Of a stretch of DNA of 23,706 bases, positions 1-12,967 are shown in pieces (the first letter of the stretch is position 1; each line of letters starts with the position of its first letter). The translations under genes were made by a program, and so were the position numbers. The notes beneath the pieces were generated by a model. The model searched no databases. It was not told the origin of the DNA and worked only from the letters and a program-made list of their open reading frames with translations. Origin of the DNA: Euglena gracilis (taxonomy: Eukaryota > Euglenozoa > Euglenophyceae > Euglenales > Euglenaceae); contig CAAHFI010152018.1 in the NCBI GenBank assembly GCA_900893395.1, positions 1-23,706 on the forward strand, written 5' to 3'.

Positions 1-3000
1 GGCCGTTTGGTACAACGGACCGGGCCCAGGCCGTTTGGGTCAAAACGGACCGGGCCCAGGCCGTTTGGGTCAAACGGACCGGGCCAGGCCGTTTGGGGCA
101 AACGGACCGGGCCCAGGCCGTTTGGGTCACAACGGACCGGGCCCAGGCCGTTTGGGTCAAACGGACCGGGCCAGCGTTTTGGGTCAAAACGGACCGGGTC
201 CAGGCCGTTTGGGTCAAACGGACCGGGCCCAGGCCGTTTGGGTCAAAACGGACCGGGCCAGGCCGTTTGGGTCAAAACGGACGGGCCCAGGCCGTTTGGG
301 TCACAACGGACCGGGCCCAGGCCGTTTGGTAAAACGGACCGGCCCAGGCCGTTTGGGTCACAACGGACCGGGCCCAGGCCGTTTGGGTCAAACGGACCGG
401 GCCCAGGCCGTTTGGGTCAAAACGGACCGGGCCCAGGCCGTTTGGGTCATAACGGACCGGCCCAGGCCGTTTGGGTCAAACGGACCGGGCCCAGGCCGTT
501 TGGGTACAACGGACCGGGCCCAGGCCGTTGGGTCAAACGGCGGGCCCAGGCCGTTTGGGTCAAAACGGACCGGGCCCAGGCCGTTTGGGTCAAAACGGAC
601 GGGCCCAGGCCGTTTGGGTAAAACGGACCGGGCCCAGGCCGTTTGGGTCAAACGGACCGGGCCCAGGCCGTTTGGGTCAAACGGACCGGGCCCAGGCCGT
701 TTGGGTCAAACGGACCGGGCCAGGCCGTTTGGGTCACAACGGACCGGGCCCAGGCCGTTTGGGTCAAAACGGACCGGGCCCAGGCCGTTTGGGTCACAAC
801 GGACCGGCCCAGGCCGTTTGGGTCAAACGGACCGGGCCCAGGCCGTTTGGGTCAAAACGGACCGGGCCCAGGCCGTTTGGGTCACACGGACCGGGCCCAG
901 GCCGTTTGGGTCAACGGACCGGGCCAGGCCGTTTGGGTCAAAACGGACCGGGCCCAGGCCGTTTGGGTCACAACGGACCGGGCCCAGGCCGTTTGGGTCA
1001 AACGGACCGGGCCCAGGCCGTTTGGGTCAAAACGGACCGGGCCCAGGCCGTTTGGGTCACAACGGACCGGGCCCAGGCCGTTTGGGTCACAACGGACCGG
1101 GCCAGGCCGTTTGGGTCAACGGACCAGGCCGTTTGGGTCACAACGACCGGGCCCAGGCCGTTTGGGTCAAACGGACCGGGCCCAGGCCGTTTGGGTCACA
1201 ACGGACCGGGCCCAGGCCGTTTGGGTCAAAACGGACCGGGCCCAGGCGTTTGGGTCACAACGGACGGGCCCAGGCCGTTTGGGTCAAAACGGACCGGGCC
1301 AGGCCGTTTGGGTCAAAACGGACCGGGCCCAGGCCGTTGGGTCAAAACGGACCGGGCCAGGCCGTTTGGGTCAAACGGACCGGGCCCAGGCCGTTTGGGT
1401 CACAACGGACCGGGCCCAGGCCGTTTGGGTCAAACGGACCGGGCCCAGGCCGTTTGGGTCAAACGGACCGGGCCCAGGCCGTTTGGGTCAAACGGACCGG
1501 GCCCAGGCCGTTTGGGTCAAAACGGACCGGGCCCAGGCCGTTTGGGTCAAACGGACCGGGCCCAGGCCGTTTGGGTCACAACGGACCGGGCCCAGGCCGT
1601 TTGGGTCAAACGGACCGGGCCAGGCCGTTTGGGTCAAAACGGACCGGGCCCAGGCCGTTTGGGTCAAAACGGACCGGGCCCAGGCCGTTTGGGTCAAACG
1701 GACCGGGCCCAGGCCGTTTGGGTCACAACGGACCGGGCCCAGGCCGTTTGGGTCAAACGGACCGGCCCAGGCCGTTTGGGTCAAAACGGACCGGGCCAGG
1801 CCGTTTGGGTCAAAACGGACCGGGCCCAGGCCGTTTGGGTCAAAACGGACCGGGCCCAGGCCGTTTGGGTCACAACGGACCGGGCCCAGGCCGTTTGGGT
1901 CAAACGGACCGGGCCCAGGCCGTTTGGGTCAAACGGACCGGGCCCAGGCCGTTTGGGTCAAAACGGACCGGGCCCAGGCCGTTTGGGTTCAACGGACCGG
2001 GCCCAGGCCGTTTGGGTACAACGGACCGGGCCCAGGCCGTTTGGGTCACAACGGACCGGGCCCAGGCCGTTTGGGTCAAACGGACCGGGCCAGGCCGTTT
2101 GGGTCAAAACGGACCGGGCCCAGGCCGTTTGGGTCAAACGGACCGGGCCCAGGCCGTTTGGGTCAAACGGACCGGGCCAGGCCGTTTGGGTCAAACGGAC
2201 CGGGCCCAGGCCGTTTGGGTCAAACGGACCGGGCCCAGGCCGTTTGGGTCAAAACGGACCGGGCCCAGGCCGTTTGGGTCAACGGACCGGGCCCAGGCCG
2301 TTTGGGTCACAACGGACCGGGCCCAGGCCGTTTGGGTCAAACGGACCGGGCCCAGGCCGTTTGGGTCACAACGGACCGGGCCCAGGCCGTTTGGGTCAAA
2401 ACGGACCGGGCCCAGGCCGTTTGGGTCAAAACGGACCGGGCCCAGGCCGTTTGGGTCAAACGGACGGGCCCAGGCCGTTTGGGTCAAAACGGACCGGGCC
2501 CAGGCCGTTTGGTGTCAACAACGGACCGGGCCCAGGCCGTTTGGGTCAAACGGACCGGCCCAGGCCGTTTGGGTCACAACGGACCGGGCCCAGGCCGTTT
2601 GGGTCAAAACGGACCGGGCCCAGGCCGTTTGGGTCACAACGGACCGGGCCCAGGCCGTTTGGGTCAACGGACCGGGCCCAGGCCGTTTGGGTCACAACGG
2701 ACCGGGCCCAGGCCGTTTGGGTCACAACGGACCGGGCCCAGGCCGTTTGGGTCACAACGGACCGGGCCCAGGCCGTTTGGGTCAAACGGACCGGGCCCAG
2801 GCCGTTTGGGTCAAACGGACCGGGCCCAGGCCGTTTGGGTCAAACGGACCGGGCCCAGGCCGTTTGGGTCACAACGGACCGGGCCCAGGCCGTTTGGGTC
2901 AAACGGACCGGGCCCAGGCCGTTTGGGTCAAAACGGACCGGGCCCAGGCCGTTTGGGTCAAACGGACCGGGCCCAGGCCGTTTGGGTCACAACGGACCGG

Positions 3001-4710
3001 GCCCAGGCCGTTTGGGTCAAACGGACCGGGCCCAGGCCGTTTGGGTCAAACGGACGGGCCAGGCCGTTTGGGTCAAACGGACCGGGCCCAGGCCGTTTGG
3101 GTCAAAACGGACCGGGCCCAGGCCGTTTGGGTCAAACGGACCGGGCCCAGGCCGTTTGGGTCACAACGGACCGGGCCCAGGCCGTTTGGGTCAAACGGAC
3201 CGGGCCCAGGCCGTTTGGGTCACAACGGACCGGGCCCAGGCCGTTTGGGTCAAACGGACCGGGCCCAGGCCGTTTGGGTCAAACGGACCGGGCCCAGGCC
3301 GTTTGGGTCAAACGGACCGGGCCCAGGCCGTTTGGGTCACAACGGACCGGGCCCAGGCCGTTTGGGTCAAACGGACCGGGCCCAGGCCGTTTGGGTCACA
3401 ACGGACCGGGCCCAGGCCGTTTGGGTCAAAACGGACCGGGCCCAGGCCGTTTGGGTCACAACGGACCGGGCCCAGGCCGTTTGGGTCAAAACGGACCGGG
3501 CCCAGGCCGTTTGGGTCAAAACGGACCGGGCCCAGGCCGTTTGGGTCAAACGGACCGGGCCCAGGCCGTTTGGGTCAAACGGACCGGGCCCAGGCCGTTT
3601 GGGTACAACGGACGGGCCCAGGCCGTTTGGGTCAAACGGACCGGGCCCAGGCCGTTTGGGTCACAACGGACCGGGCCCAGGCCGTTTGGGTCAAAACGGC
3701 GGCCCAGGCCGTTTGGGTCACAACGGACCGGGCCCAGGCCGTTTGGGTCACAACGGACCGGGCCCAGGCCGTTTGGGTCAAAACGGACCGGGCCCAGGCC
3801 GTTTGGGTCAAACGGACCGGGCCCAGGCCGTTTGGGTCACAACGGAGGCCCAGGCCGTTTGGGTCACAACGGACCGGGCCCAGGCCGTTTGGGTCAAACG
3901 GACCGGGCCCAGGCCGTTTGGGTCACAACGGACCGGGCCCAGGCCGTTTGGGTCAAAACGGACCGGGCCAGGCCGTTTGGGTCAAACGGACCGGGCCCAG
4001 GCCGTTTGGGTCAAACGGACCGGGCCCAGGCCGTTTGGGTCAAACGGACCGGGCCCAGGCCGTTTGGGTCAACGGACCGGCCCAGGCCGTTTGGGTCAAA
4101 ACGGACCGGCCCAGGCCGTTTGGGTCAAACGGACCGGGCCCAGGCCGTTTGGGTCAAACGGACCGGGCCCAGGCCGTTTGGGTCACAACGGACCGGGCCC
4201 AGGCCGTTGGGTCACAACGGACCGGGCCCAGGCCGTTTGGGTCACAACGGACCGGGCCCAGGCCGTTTGGGTCAAACGGACCGGGCCCAGGCCGTTTGGG
4301 TCAAAACGGACCGGGCCCAGGCCGTTTGGGTCACAACGGACCGGGCCCAGGCCGTTTGGGTCACAACGGACCGGGCCCAGGCCGTTTGGGTCACAACGGA
4401 CCGGGCCCAGGCCGTTTGGGTCAAAACGGACCGGGCCCAGGCCGTTTGGGTCAAACGGACCGGCCCAGGCCGTTTGGGTCAAACGGACCGGGCCCAGGCC
4501 GTTTGGGTCAAACGGACCGGGCCCAGGCCGTTTGGGTCAAAACGGACCGGGCCCAGGCCGTTTGGGTCACAACGGACCGGGCCCAGGCCGTTTGGGTCAA
4601 ACGGACCGGGCCCAGGCCGTTTGGGTCAAAACGGACCGGGCCCAGGCCGTTTGGGTCAAACGGACCGGGCCCAGGCCGTTTGGGTCAAACGGACCGGGCC
4701 AGGCCGTTTG
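1..4710. repeat. Left zone of the array with many degraded units
   Basis: The same unit continues here, but many copies carry one- or two-base changes in otherwise invariant positions: GGGCCC shortened to GGCCC or GGGCC, CGGACCGGG shortened to CGGACGGG, GTTTGGG shortened to GTTGGG or GTTTGG, and GGGTC altered to GGTAC, GGTA or GGTTC. They are densest before about 2,520, where an odd GGTGTCAACAACGG junction occurs at 2,511-2,524. They become sparser between 2.5 and 4.7 kb, with examples near 3,052, 3,610, 3,698, 3,845 and 4,206. Most are length changes within G, C or T runs. That is the typical error signature of long-read consensus, but it would also fit decay at an array edge. The zone boundary is approximate. 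Confidence 0.8.
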
Positions 4711-4740
4711 GGTCAACGGACCGGGCCCAGGCCGTTTGGG

Positions 4741-4950
4741 TCACAACGGACCGGGCCCAGGCCGTTTGGGTCACAACGGACCGGGCCCAGGCCGTTTGGG
4801 TCACAACGGACCGGGCCCAGGCCGTTTGGGTCACAACGGACCGGGCCCAGGCCGTTTGGGTCACAACGGACCGGGCCCAGGCCGTTTGGGTCACAACGGA
4901 CCGGGCCCAGGCCGTTTGGGTCACAACGGACCGGGCCCAGGCCGTTTGGG
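4741..4950. repeat. Seven consecutive B-form (30-bp) units
   Basis: Seven units in a row have the TCACAACGG tract and are otherwise identical, giving a 210-bp stretch with an exact 30-bp period. It is bounded by a 28-bp TCAACGG unit on the left and an A unit on the right. It is the longest single-form B run I noticed and suggests local amplification of one unit by slippage or unequal exchange. Confidence 0.85.
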
Positions 4951-6681
4951 TCAAACGGACCGGGCCCAGGCCGTTTGGGTCAAACGGACCGGGCCCAGGC
5001 CGTTTGGGTCACAACGGACCGGGCCCAGGCCGTTTGGGTCACAACGGACCGGGCCCAGGCCGTTTGGGTCAAACGGACCGGGCCCAGGCCGTTTGGGTCA
5101 AACGGACCGGGCCCAGGCCGTTTGGGTCAAACGGACCGGGCCCAGGCCGTTTGGGTCAAACGGACCGGGCCCAGGCCGTTTGGGTCAAACGGACCGGGCC
5201 CAGGCCGTTTGGGTCACAACGGACCGGGCCCAGGCCGTTTGGGTCACAACGGACCGGGCCCAGGCCGTTTGGGTCAAACGGACCGGGCCCAGGCCGTTTG
5301 GGTCAAACGGACCGGGCCCAGGCCGTTTGGGTCAAACGGACCGGGCCCAGGCCGTTTGGGTCAAAACGGACCGGGCCCAGGCCGTTTGGGTCACAACGGA
5401 CCGGGCCCAGGCCGTTTGGGTCAAACGGACCGGGCCCAGGCCGTTTGGGTCACAACGGACCGGGCCCAGGCCGTTTGGGTCAAAACGGACCGGGCCCAGG
5501 CCGTTTGGGTCACAACGGACCGGGCCCAGGCCGTTTGGGTCAAACGGACCGGGCCCAGGCCGTTTGGGTCAAAACGGACCGGGCCCAGGCCGTTTGGGTC
5601 ACAACGGACCGGGCCCAGGCCGTTTGGGTCAAACGGACCGGGCCCAGGCCGTTTGGGTCAAAACGGACCGGGCCCAGGCCGTTTGGGTCACAACGGACCG
5701 GGCCCAGGCCGTTTGGGTCACAACGGACCGGGCCCAGGCCGTTTGGGTCACAACGGACCGGGCCCAGGCCGTTTGGGTCAACGGACCGGGCCCAGGCCGT
5801 TTGGGTCAAACGGACCGGGCCCAGGCCGTTTGGGTCAAACGGACCGGGCCCAGGCCGTTTGGGTCAAACGGACCGGGCCCAGGCCGTTTGGGTCAAACGG
5901 ACCGGGCCCAGGCCGTTTGGGTCAAACGGACCGGGCCCAGGCCGTTTGGGTCACAACGGACCGGGCCCAGGCCGTTTGGGTCAAACGGACCGGGCCCAGG
6001 CCGTTTGGGTCACAACGGACCGGGCCCAGGCCGTTTGGGTCAAACGGACCGGGCCCAGGCCGTTTGGGTCAAAACGGACCGGGCCCAGGCCGTTTGGGTC
6101 AAAACGGACCGGGCCCAGGCCGTTTGGGTCAAAACGGACCGGGCCCAGGCCGTTTGGGTCAAACGGACCGGGCCCAGGCCGTTTGGGTCAAACGGACCGG
6201 GCCCAGGCCGTTTGGGTCAAAACGGACCGGGCCCAGGCCGTTTGGGTCAAAACGGACCGGGCCCAGGCCGTTTGGGTCACAACGGACCGGGCCCAGGCCG
6301 TTTGGGTCACAACGGACCGGGCCCAGGCCGTTTGGGTCACAACGGACCGGGCCCAGGCCGTTTGGGTCACAACGGACCGGGCCCAGGCCGTTTGGGTCAA
6401 ACGGACCGGGCCCAGGCCGTTTGGGTCACAACGGACCGGGCCCAGGCCGTTTGGGTCACAACGGACCGGGCCCAGGCCGTTTGGGTCAAACGGACCGGGC
6501 CCAGGCCGTTTGGGTCAAACGGACCGGGCCCAGGCCGTTTGGGTCAAAACGGACCGGGCCCAGGCCGTTTGGGTCAAACGGACCGGGCCCAGGCCGTTTG
6601 GGTCACAACGGACCGGGCCCAGGCCGTTTGGGTCACAACGGACCGGGCCCAGGCCGTTTGGGTCAAAACGGACCGGGCCCA

Positions 6682-6712
6682 GGCCGTTTGGGTCACAAAC
6701 GGACCGGGCCCA
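6682..6712. repeat. 31-bp TCACAAACGG unit
   Basis: The variable tract has one A more than the B form, giving a 31-bp unit. I found one other in the core, at about 12,614, and several in the degraded right zone (near 19,565, 19,862, 21,477, 21,534 and 22,705). It extends the tract's length range to six states, from 27 to 31 bp. Confidence 0.8.
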
Positions 6713-7536
6713 GGCCGTTTGGGTCAAACGGACCGGGCCCAGGCCGTTTGGGTCAAACGGACCGGGCCAGGCCGTTTGGGTCACAACGGACCGGGCCCAG
6801 GCCGTTTGGGTCAAAACGGACCGGGCCCAGGCCGTTTGGGTCAAACGGACCGGGCCCAGGCCGTTTGGGTCAAACGGACCGGGCCCAGGCCGTTTGGGTC
6901 AAACGGACCGGGCCCAGGCCGTTTGGGTCACAACGGACCGGGCCCAGGCCGTTTGGGTCACAACGGACCGGGCCCAGGCCGTTTGGGTCAAACGGACCGG
7001 GCCCAGGCCGTTTGGGTCAAAACGGACCGGGCCCAGGCCGTTTGGGTCAAACGGACCGGGCCCAGGCCGTTTGGGTCAAACGGACCGGGCCCAGGCCGTT
7101 TGGGTCAAACGGACCGGGCCCAGGCCGTTTGGGTCACAACGGACCGGGCCCAGGCCGTTTGGGTCAAACGGACCGGGCCCAGGCCGTTTGGGTCACAACG
7201 GACCGGGCCCAGGCCGTTTGGGTCACAACGGACCGGGCCCAGGCCGTTTGGGTCACAACGGACCGGGCCCAGGCCGTTTGGGTCAAACGGACCGGGCCCA
7301 GGCCGTTTGGGTCACAACGGACCGGGCCCAGGCCGTTTGGGTCAAACGGACCGGGCCCAGGCCGTTTGGGTCACAACGGACCGGGCCCAGGCCGTTTGGG
7401 TCAAACGGACCGGGCCCAGGCCGTTTGGGTCAAACGGACCGGGCCCAGGCCGTTTGGGTCACAACGGACCGGGCCCAGGCCGTTTGGGTCAAACGGACCG
7501 GGCCCAGGCCGTTTGGGTCACAACGGACCGGGCCCA

Positions 7537-7563
7537 GGCCGTTTGGGTCACGGACCGGGCCCA
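7537..7563. repeat. 27-bp TCACGG unit
   Basis: The variable tract is reduced to TCACGG, three bases shorter than the B form. The same rare form recurs once, about 8 kb away at 15,552-15,578. The two copies could be independent losses or a shared ancestral variant. Confidence 0.8.
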
Positions 7564-7870
7564 GGCCGTTTGGGTCACAACGGACCGGGCCCAGGCCGTT
7601 TGGGTCACAACGGACCGGGCCCAGGCCGTTTGGGTCAAACGGACCGGGCCCAGGCCGTTTGGGTCAAACGGACCGGGCCCAGGCCGTTTGGGTCAAACGG
7701 ACCGGGCCCAGGCCGTTTGGGTCAAAACGGACCGGGCCCAGGCCGTTTGGGTCACAACGGACCGGGCCCAGGCCGTTTGGGTCAAAACGGACCGGGCCCA
7801 GGCCGTTTGGGTCAAACGGACCGGGCCCAGGCCGTTTGGGTCACAACGGACCGGGCCCAGGCCGTTTGGG

Positions 7871-8284
7871 TCACAACGGACCGGGCCCAGGCCGTTTGGG
7901 TCAAACGGACCGGGCCCAGGCCGTTTGGGTCACAACGGACCGGGCCCAGGCCGTTTGGGTCACAACGGACCGGGCCCAGGCCGTTTGGGTCACAACGGAC
8001 CGGGCCCAGGCCGTTTGGGTCAAACGGACCGGGCCCAGGCCGTTTGGGTCAAACGGACCGGGCCCAGGCCGTTTGGGTCACAACGGACCGGGCCCAGGCC
8101 GTTTGGGTCAAACGGACCGGGCCCAGGCCGTTTGGGTCACAACGGACCGGGCCCAGGCCGTTTGGGTCACAACGGACCGGGCCCAGGCCGTTTGGGTCAC
8201 AACGGACCGGGCCCAGGCCGTTTGGGTCAAACGGACCGGGCCCAGGCCGTTTGGGTCAAACGGACCGGGCCCAGGCCGTTTGGG
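7871..8284. repeat. Tandem duplication of a seven-unit block (B-A-B-B-B-A-A)
   Basis: Reading form by form, B A B B B A A occurs twice in direct succession with a period of exactly 207 bp (7,871 and 8,078). The units on either side break the match. With only two common letters in this region, one such match in an 800-unit array is not improbable by chance. It is a candidate short higher-order repeat and not a firm one. Confidence 0.5.
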
Positions 8285-8746
8285 TCAAACGGACCGGGCC
8301 CAGGCCGTTTGGGTCAAACGGACCGGGCCCAGGCCGTTTGGGTCACAACGGACCGGGCCCAGGCCGTTTGGGTCACAACGGACCGGGCCCAGGCCGTTTG
8401 GGTCAAACGGACCGGGCCCAGGCCGTTTGGGTCACAACGGACCGGGCCCAGGCCGTTTGGGTCAAACGGACCGGGCCCAGGCCGTTTGGGTCAAAACGGA
8501 CCGGGCCCAGGCCGTTTGGGTCACAACGGACCGGGCCCAGGCCGTTTGGGTCACAACGGACCGGGCCCAGGCCGTTTGGGTCAAAACGGACCGGGCCCAG
8601 GCCGTTTGGGTCAAACGGACCGGGCCCAGGCCGTTTGGGTCACAACGGACCGGGCCCAGGCCGTTTGGGTCACAACGGACCGGGCCCAGGCCGTTTGGGT
8701 CAAACGGACCGGGCCCAGGCCGTTTGGGTCAAACGGACCGGGCCCA

Positions 8747-8762
8747 GGCCGTTTGGGTCCCA
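8747..8762. repeat. Truncated 16-bp unit
   Basis: One unit reads GGCCGTTTGGGTCCCA. It lacks 13 bases (from the variable tract through most of CGGACCGGG) that its neighbours have. It sits in the clean core between intact A units. The lost segment corresponds to one side of the GGGCCC-centred palindrome, so a hairpin-associated deletion is possible. Confidence 0.85.
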
Positions 8763-11700
8763 GGCCGTTTGGGTCAAACGGACCGGGCCCAGGCCGTTTG
8801 GGTCAAACGGACCGGGCCCAGGCCGTTTGGGTCAAACGGACCGGGCCCAGGCCGTTTGGGTCAAAACGGACCGGGCCCAGGCCGTTTGGGTCACAACGGA
8901 CCGGGCCCAGGCCGTTTGGGTCAAACGGACCGGGCCCAGGCCGTTTGGGTCACAACGGACCGGGCCCAGGCCGTTTGGGTCAAACGGACCGGGCCCAGGC
9001 CGTTTGGGTCAAACGGACCGGGCCAGGCCGTTTGGGTCAAACGGACCGGGCCCAGGCCGTTTGGGTCAAACGGACCGGGCCCAGGCCGTTTGGGTCACAA
9101 CGGACCGGGCCCAGGCCGTTTGGGTCAAACGGACCGGGCCCAGGCCGTTTGGGTCACAACGGACCGGGCCCAGGCCGTTTGGGTCAAACGGACCGGGCCC
9201 AGGCCGTTTGGGTCACAACGGACCGGGCCCAGGCCGTTTGGGTCACAACGGACCGGGCCCAGGCCGTTTGGGTCAAACGGACCGGGCCCAGGCCGTTTGG
9301 GTCAAACGGACCGGGCCCAGGCCGTTTGGGTCAAACGGACCGGGCCCAGGCCGTTTGGGTCACAACGGACCGGGCCCAGGCCGTTTGGGTCAAACGGACC
9401 GGGCCCAGGCCGTTTGGGTCAAAACGGACCGGGCCCAGGCCGTTTGGGTCAAACGGACCGGGCCCAGGCCGTTTGGGTCACAACGGACCGGGCCCAGGCC
9501 GTTTGGGTCAAACGGACCGGGCCCAGGCCGTTTGGGTCAAACGGACCGGGCCCAGGCCGTTTGGGTCAAACGGACCGGGCCCAGGCCGTTTGGGTCAAAC
9601 GGACCGGGCCCAGGCCGTTTGGGTCAACGGACCGGGCCCAGGCCGTTTGGGTCAACGGACCGGGCCCAGGCCGTTTGGGTCACAACGGACCGGGCCCAGG
9701 CCGTTTGGGTCAAACGGACCGGGCCCAGGCCGTTTGGGTCAAAACGGACCGGGCCCAGGCCGTTTGGGTCAAACGGACCGGGCCCAGGCCGTTTGGGTCA
9801 AACGGACCGGGCCCAGGCCGTTTGGGTCACAACGGACCGGGCCCAGGCCGTTTGGGTCAAAACGGACCGGGCCCAGGCCGTTTGGGTCAAACGGACCGGG
9901 CCCAGGCCGTTTGGGTCAAACGGACCGGGCCCAGGCCGTTTGGGTCACAACGGACCGGGCCCAGGCCGTTTGGGTCAAACGGACCGGGCCCAGGCCGTTT
10001 GGGTCAAACGGACCGGGCCCAGGCCGTTTGGGTCAAACGGACCGGGCCCAGGCCGTTTGGGTCACAACGGACCGGGCCCAGGCCGTTTGGGTCAAACGGA
10101 CCGGGCCCAGGCCGTTTGGGTCAAACGGACCGGGCCCAGGCCGTTTGGGTCAAACGGACCGGGCCCAGGCCGTTTGGGTCACAACGGACCGGGCCCAGGC
10201 CGTTTGGGTCAAACGGACCGGGCCCAGGCCGTTTGGGTCACAACGGACCGGGCCCAGGCCGTTTGGGTCAAACGGACCGGCCCAGGCCGTTTGGGTCACA
10301 ACGGACCGGGCCCAGGCCGTTTGGGTCAAACGGACCGGGCCCAGGCCGTTTGGGTCAAACGGACCGGGCCCAGGCCGTTTGGGTCAAACGGACCGGGCCC
10401 AGGCCGTTTGGGTCACAACGGACCGGGCCCAGGCCGTTTGGGTCAAACGGACCGGGCCCAGGCCGTTTGGGTCAAACGGACCGGGCCCAGGCCGTTTGGG
10501 TCAAACGGACCGGGCCCAGGCCGTTTGGGTCAAAACGGACCGGGCCCAGGCCGTTTGGGTCAAACGGACCGGGCCCAGGCCGTTTGGGTCAAACGGACCG
10601 GGCCCAGGCCGTTTGGGTCAAACGGACCGGGCCCAGGCCGTTTGGGTCAAACGGACCGGGCCCAGGCCGTTTGGGTCAAACGGACCGGGCCCAGGCCGTT
10701 TGGGTCAACGGACCGGGCCCAGGCCGTTTGGGTCACAACGGACCGGGCCCAGGCCGTTTGGGTCAAACGGACCGGGCCCAGGCCGTTTGGGTCAAACGGA
10801 CCGGGCCCAGGCCGTTTGGGTCAAACGGACCGGGCCCAGGCCGTTTGGGTCACAACGGACCGGGCCCAGGCCGTTTGGGTCAAACGGACCGGGCCCAGGC
10901 CGTTTGGGTCACAACGGACCGGGCCCAGGCCGTTTGGGTCAAACGGACCGGGCCCAGGCCGTTTGGGTCAAACGGACCGGGCCCAGGCCGTTTGGGTCAC
11001 AACGGACCGGGCCCAGGCCGTTTGGGTCAAAACGGACCGGGCCAGGCCGTTTGGGTCACAACGGACCGGGCCCAGGCCGTTTGGGTCACAACGGACCGGG
11101 CCCAGGCCGTTTGGGTCAAACGGACCGGGCCCAGGCCGTTTGGGTCAAACGGACCGGGCCCAGGCCGTTTGGGTCAAACGGACCGGGCCCAGGCCGTTTG
11201 GGTCAAACGGACCGGGCCCAGGCCGTTTGGGTCAAACGGACCGGGCCCAGGCCGTTTGGGTCACAACGGACCGGGCCCAGGCCGTTTGGGTCAAACGGAC
11301 CGGGCCCAGGCCGTTTGGGTCACAACGGACCGGGCCCAGGCCGTTTGGGTCACAACGGACCGGGCCCAGGCCGTTTGGGTCAAACGGACCGGGCCCAGGC
11401 CGTTTGGGTCACAACGGACCGGGCCCAGGCCGTTTGGGTCAAAACGGACCGGGCCCAGGCCGTTTGGGTCAAACGGACCGGGCCCAGGCCGTTTGGGTCA
11501 CAACGGACCGGGCCCAGGCCGTTTGGGTCACAACGGACCGGGCCCAGGCCGTTTGGGTCACAACGGACCGGGCCCAGGCCGTTTGGGTCAAACGGACCGG
11601 GCCCAGGCCGTTTGGGTCAAACGGACCGGGCCCAGGCCGTTTGGGTCACAACGGACCGGGCCCAGGCCGTTTGGGTCACAACGGACCGGGCCCAGGCCGT

Positions 11701-12371
11701 TTGGGTCACAACGGACCGGGCCCAGGCCGTTTGGGTCAAACGGACCGGGCCCAGGCCGTTTGGGTCAAACGGACCGGGCCCAGGCCGTTTGGGTCAAAAC
11801 GGACCGGGCCCAGGCCGTTTGGGTCACAACGGACCGGGCCCAGGCCGTTTGGGTCAAACGGACCGGGCCCAGGCCGTTTGGGTCAAACGGACCGGGCCCA
11901 GGCCGTTTGGGTCAAACGGACCGGGCCCAGGCCGTTTGGGTCAAACGGACCGGGCCCAGGCCGTTTGGGTCAAACGGACCGGGCCCAGGCCGTTTGGGTC
12001 AAACGGACCGGGCCCAGGCCGTTTGGGTCACAACGGACCGGGCCCAGGCCGTTTGGGTCAAACGGACCGGGCCCAGGCCGTTTGGGTCACAACGGACCGG
12101 GCCCAGGCCGTTTGGGTCACAACGGACCGGGCCCAGGCCGTTTGGGTCAAACGGACCGGGCCCAGGCCGTTTGGGTCAAACGGACCGGGCCCAGGCCGTT
12201 TGGGTCAAACGGACCGGGCCCAGGCCGTTTGGGTCACAACGGACCGGGCCCAGGCCGTTTGGGTCAAACGGACCGGGCCCAGGCCGTTTGGGTCACAACG
12301 GACCGGGCCCAGGCCGTTTGGGTCAAAACGGACCGGGCCCAGGCCGTTTGGGTCAAAACGGACCGGGCCCA

Positions 12372-12397
12372 GGCCGTTTGGGTCAAAACCGGGCCCA
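12372..12397. repeat. Truncated 26-bp unit
   Basis: A C-form unit has CAAAACCGGGCCC where CAAAACGGACCGGGCCC is expected, a 4-base loss between the variable tract and GGGCCC. It is isolated in the clean core. Confidence 0.8.
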
Positions 12398-12967
12398 GGC
12401 CGTTTGGGTCACAACGGACCGGGCCCAGGCCGTTTGGGTCAAAACGGACCGGGCCCAGGCCGTTTGGGTCAAACGGACCGGGCCCAGGCCGTTTGGGTCA
12501 AACGGACCGGGCCCAGGCCGTTTGGGTCACAACGGACCGGGCCCAGGCCGTTTGGGTCAAACGGACCGGGCCCAGGCCGTTTGGGTCAAACGGACCGGGC
12601 CCAGGCCGTTTGGGTCACAAACGGACCGGGCCCAGGCCGTTTGGGTCAAACGGACCGGGCCCAGGCCGTTTGGGTCACAACGGACCGGGCCCAGGCCGTT
12701 TGGGTCAAACGGACCGGGCCCAGGCCGTTTGGGTCAAACGGACCGGGCCCAGGCCGTTTGGGTCAAACGGACCGGGCCCAGGCCGTTTGGGTCAAACGGA
12801 CCGGGCCCAGGCCGTTTGGGTCAAACGGACCGGGCCCAGGCCGTTTGGGTCAAAACGGACCGGGCCCAGGCCGTTTGGGTCAAACGGACCGGGCCCAGGC
12901 CGTTTGGGTCAAACGGACCGGGCCCAGGCCGTTTGGGTCACAACGGACCGGGCCCAGGCCGTTTGGG

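Noticed and set aside
7-621. Plus-strand open frame of 204 codons with TTG start and repeated RPFGSKRTGP-type decapeptides
   Set aside because: It is the satellite unit read in frame, and indels move it among the three repeat frames. Its stop comes from one degraded unit (GGGTAAAACGG). There is no ribosome-binding or promoter context and no non-repeat residue stretch.
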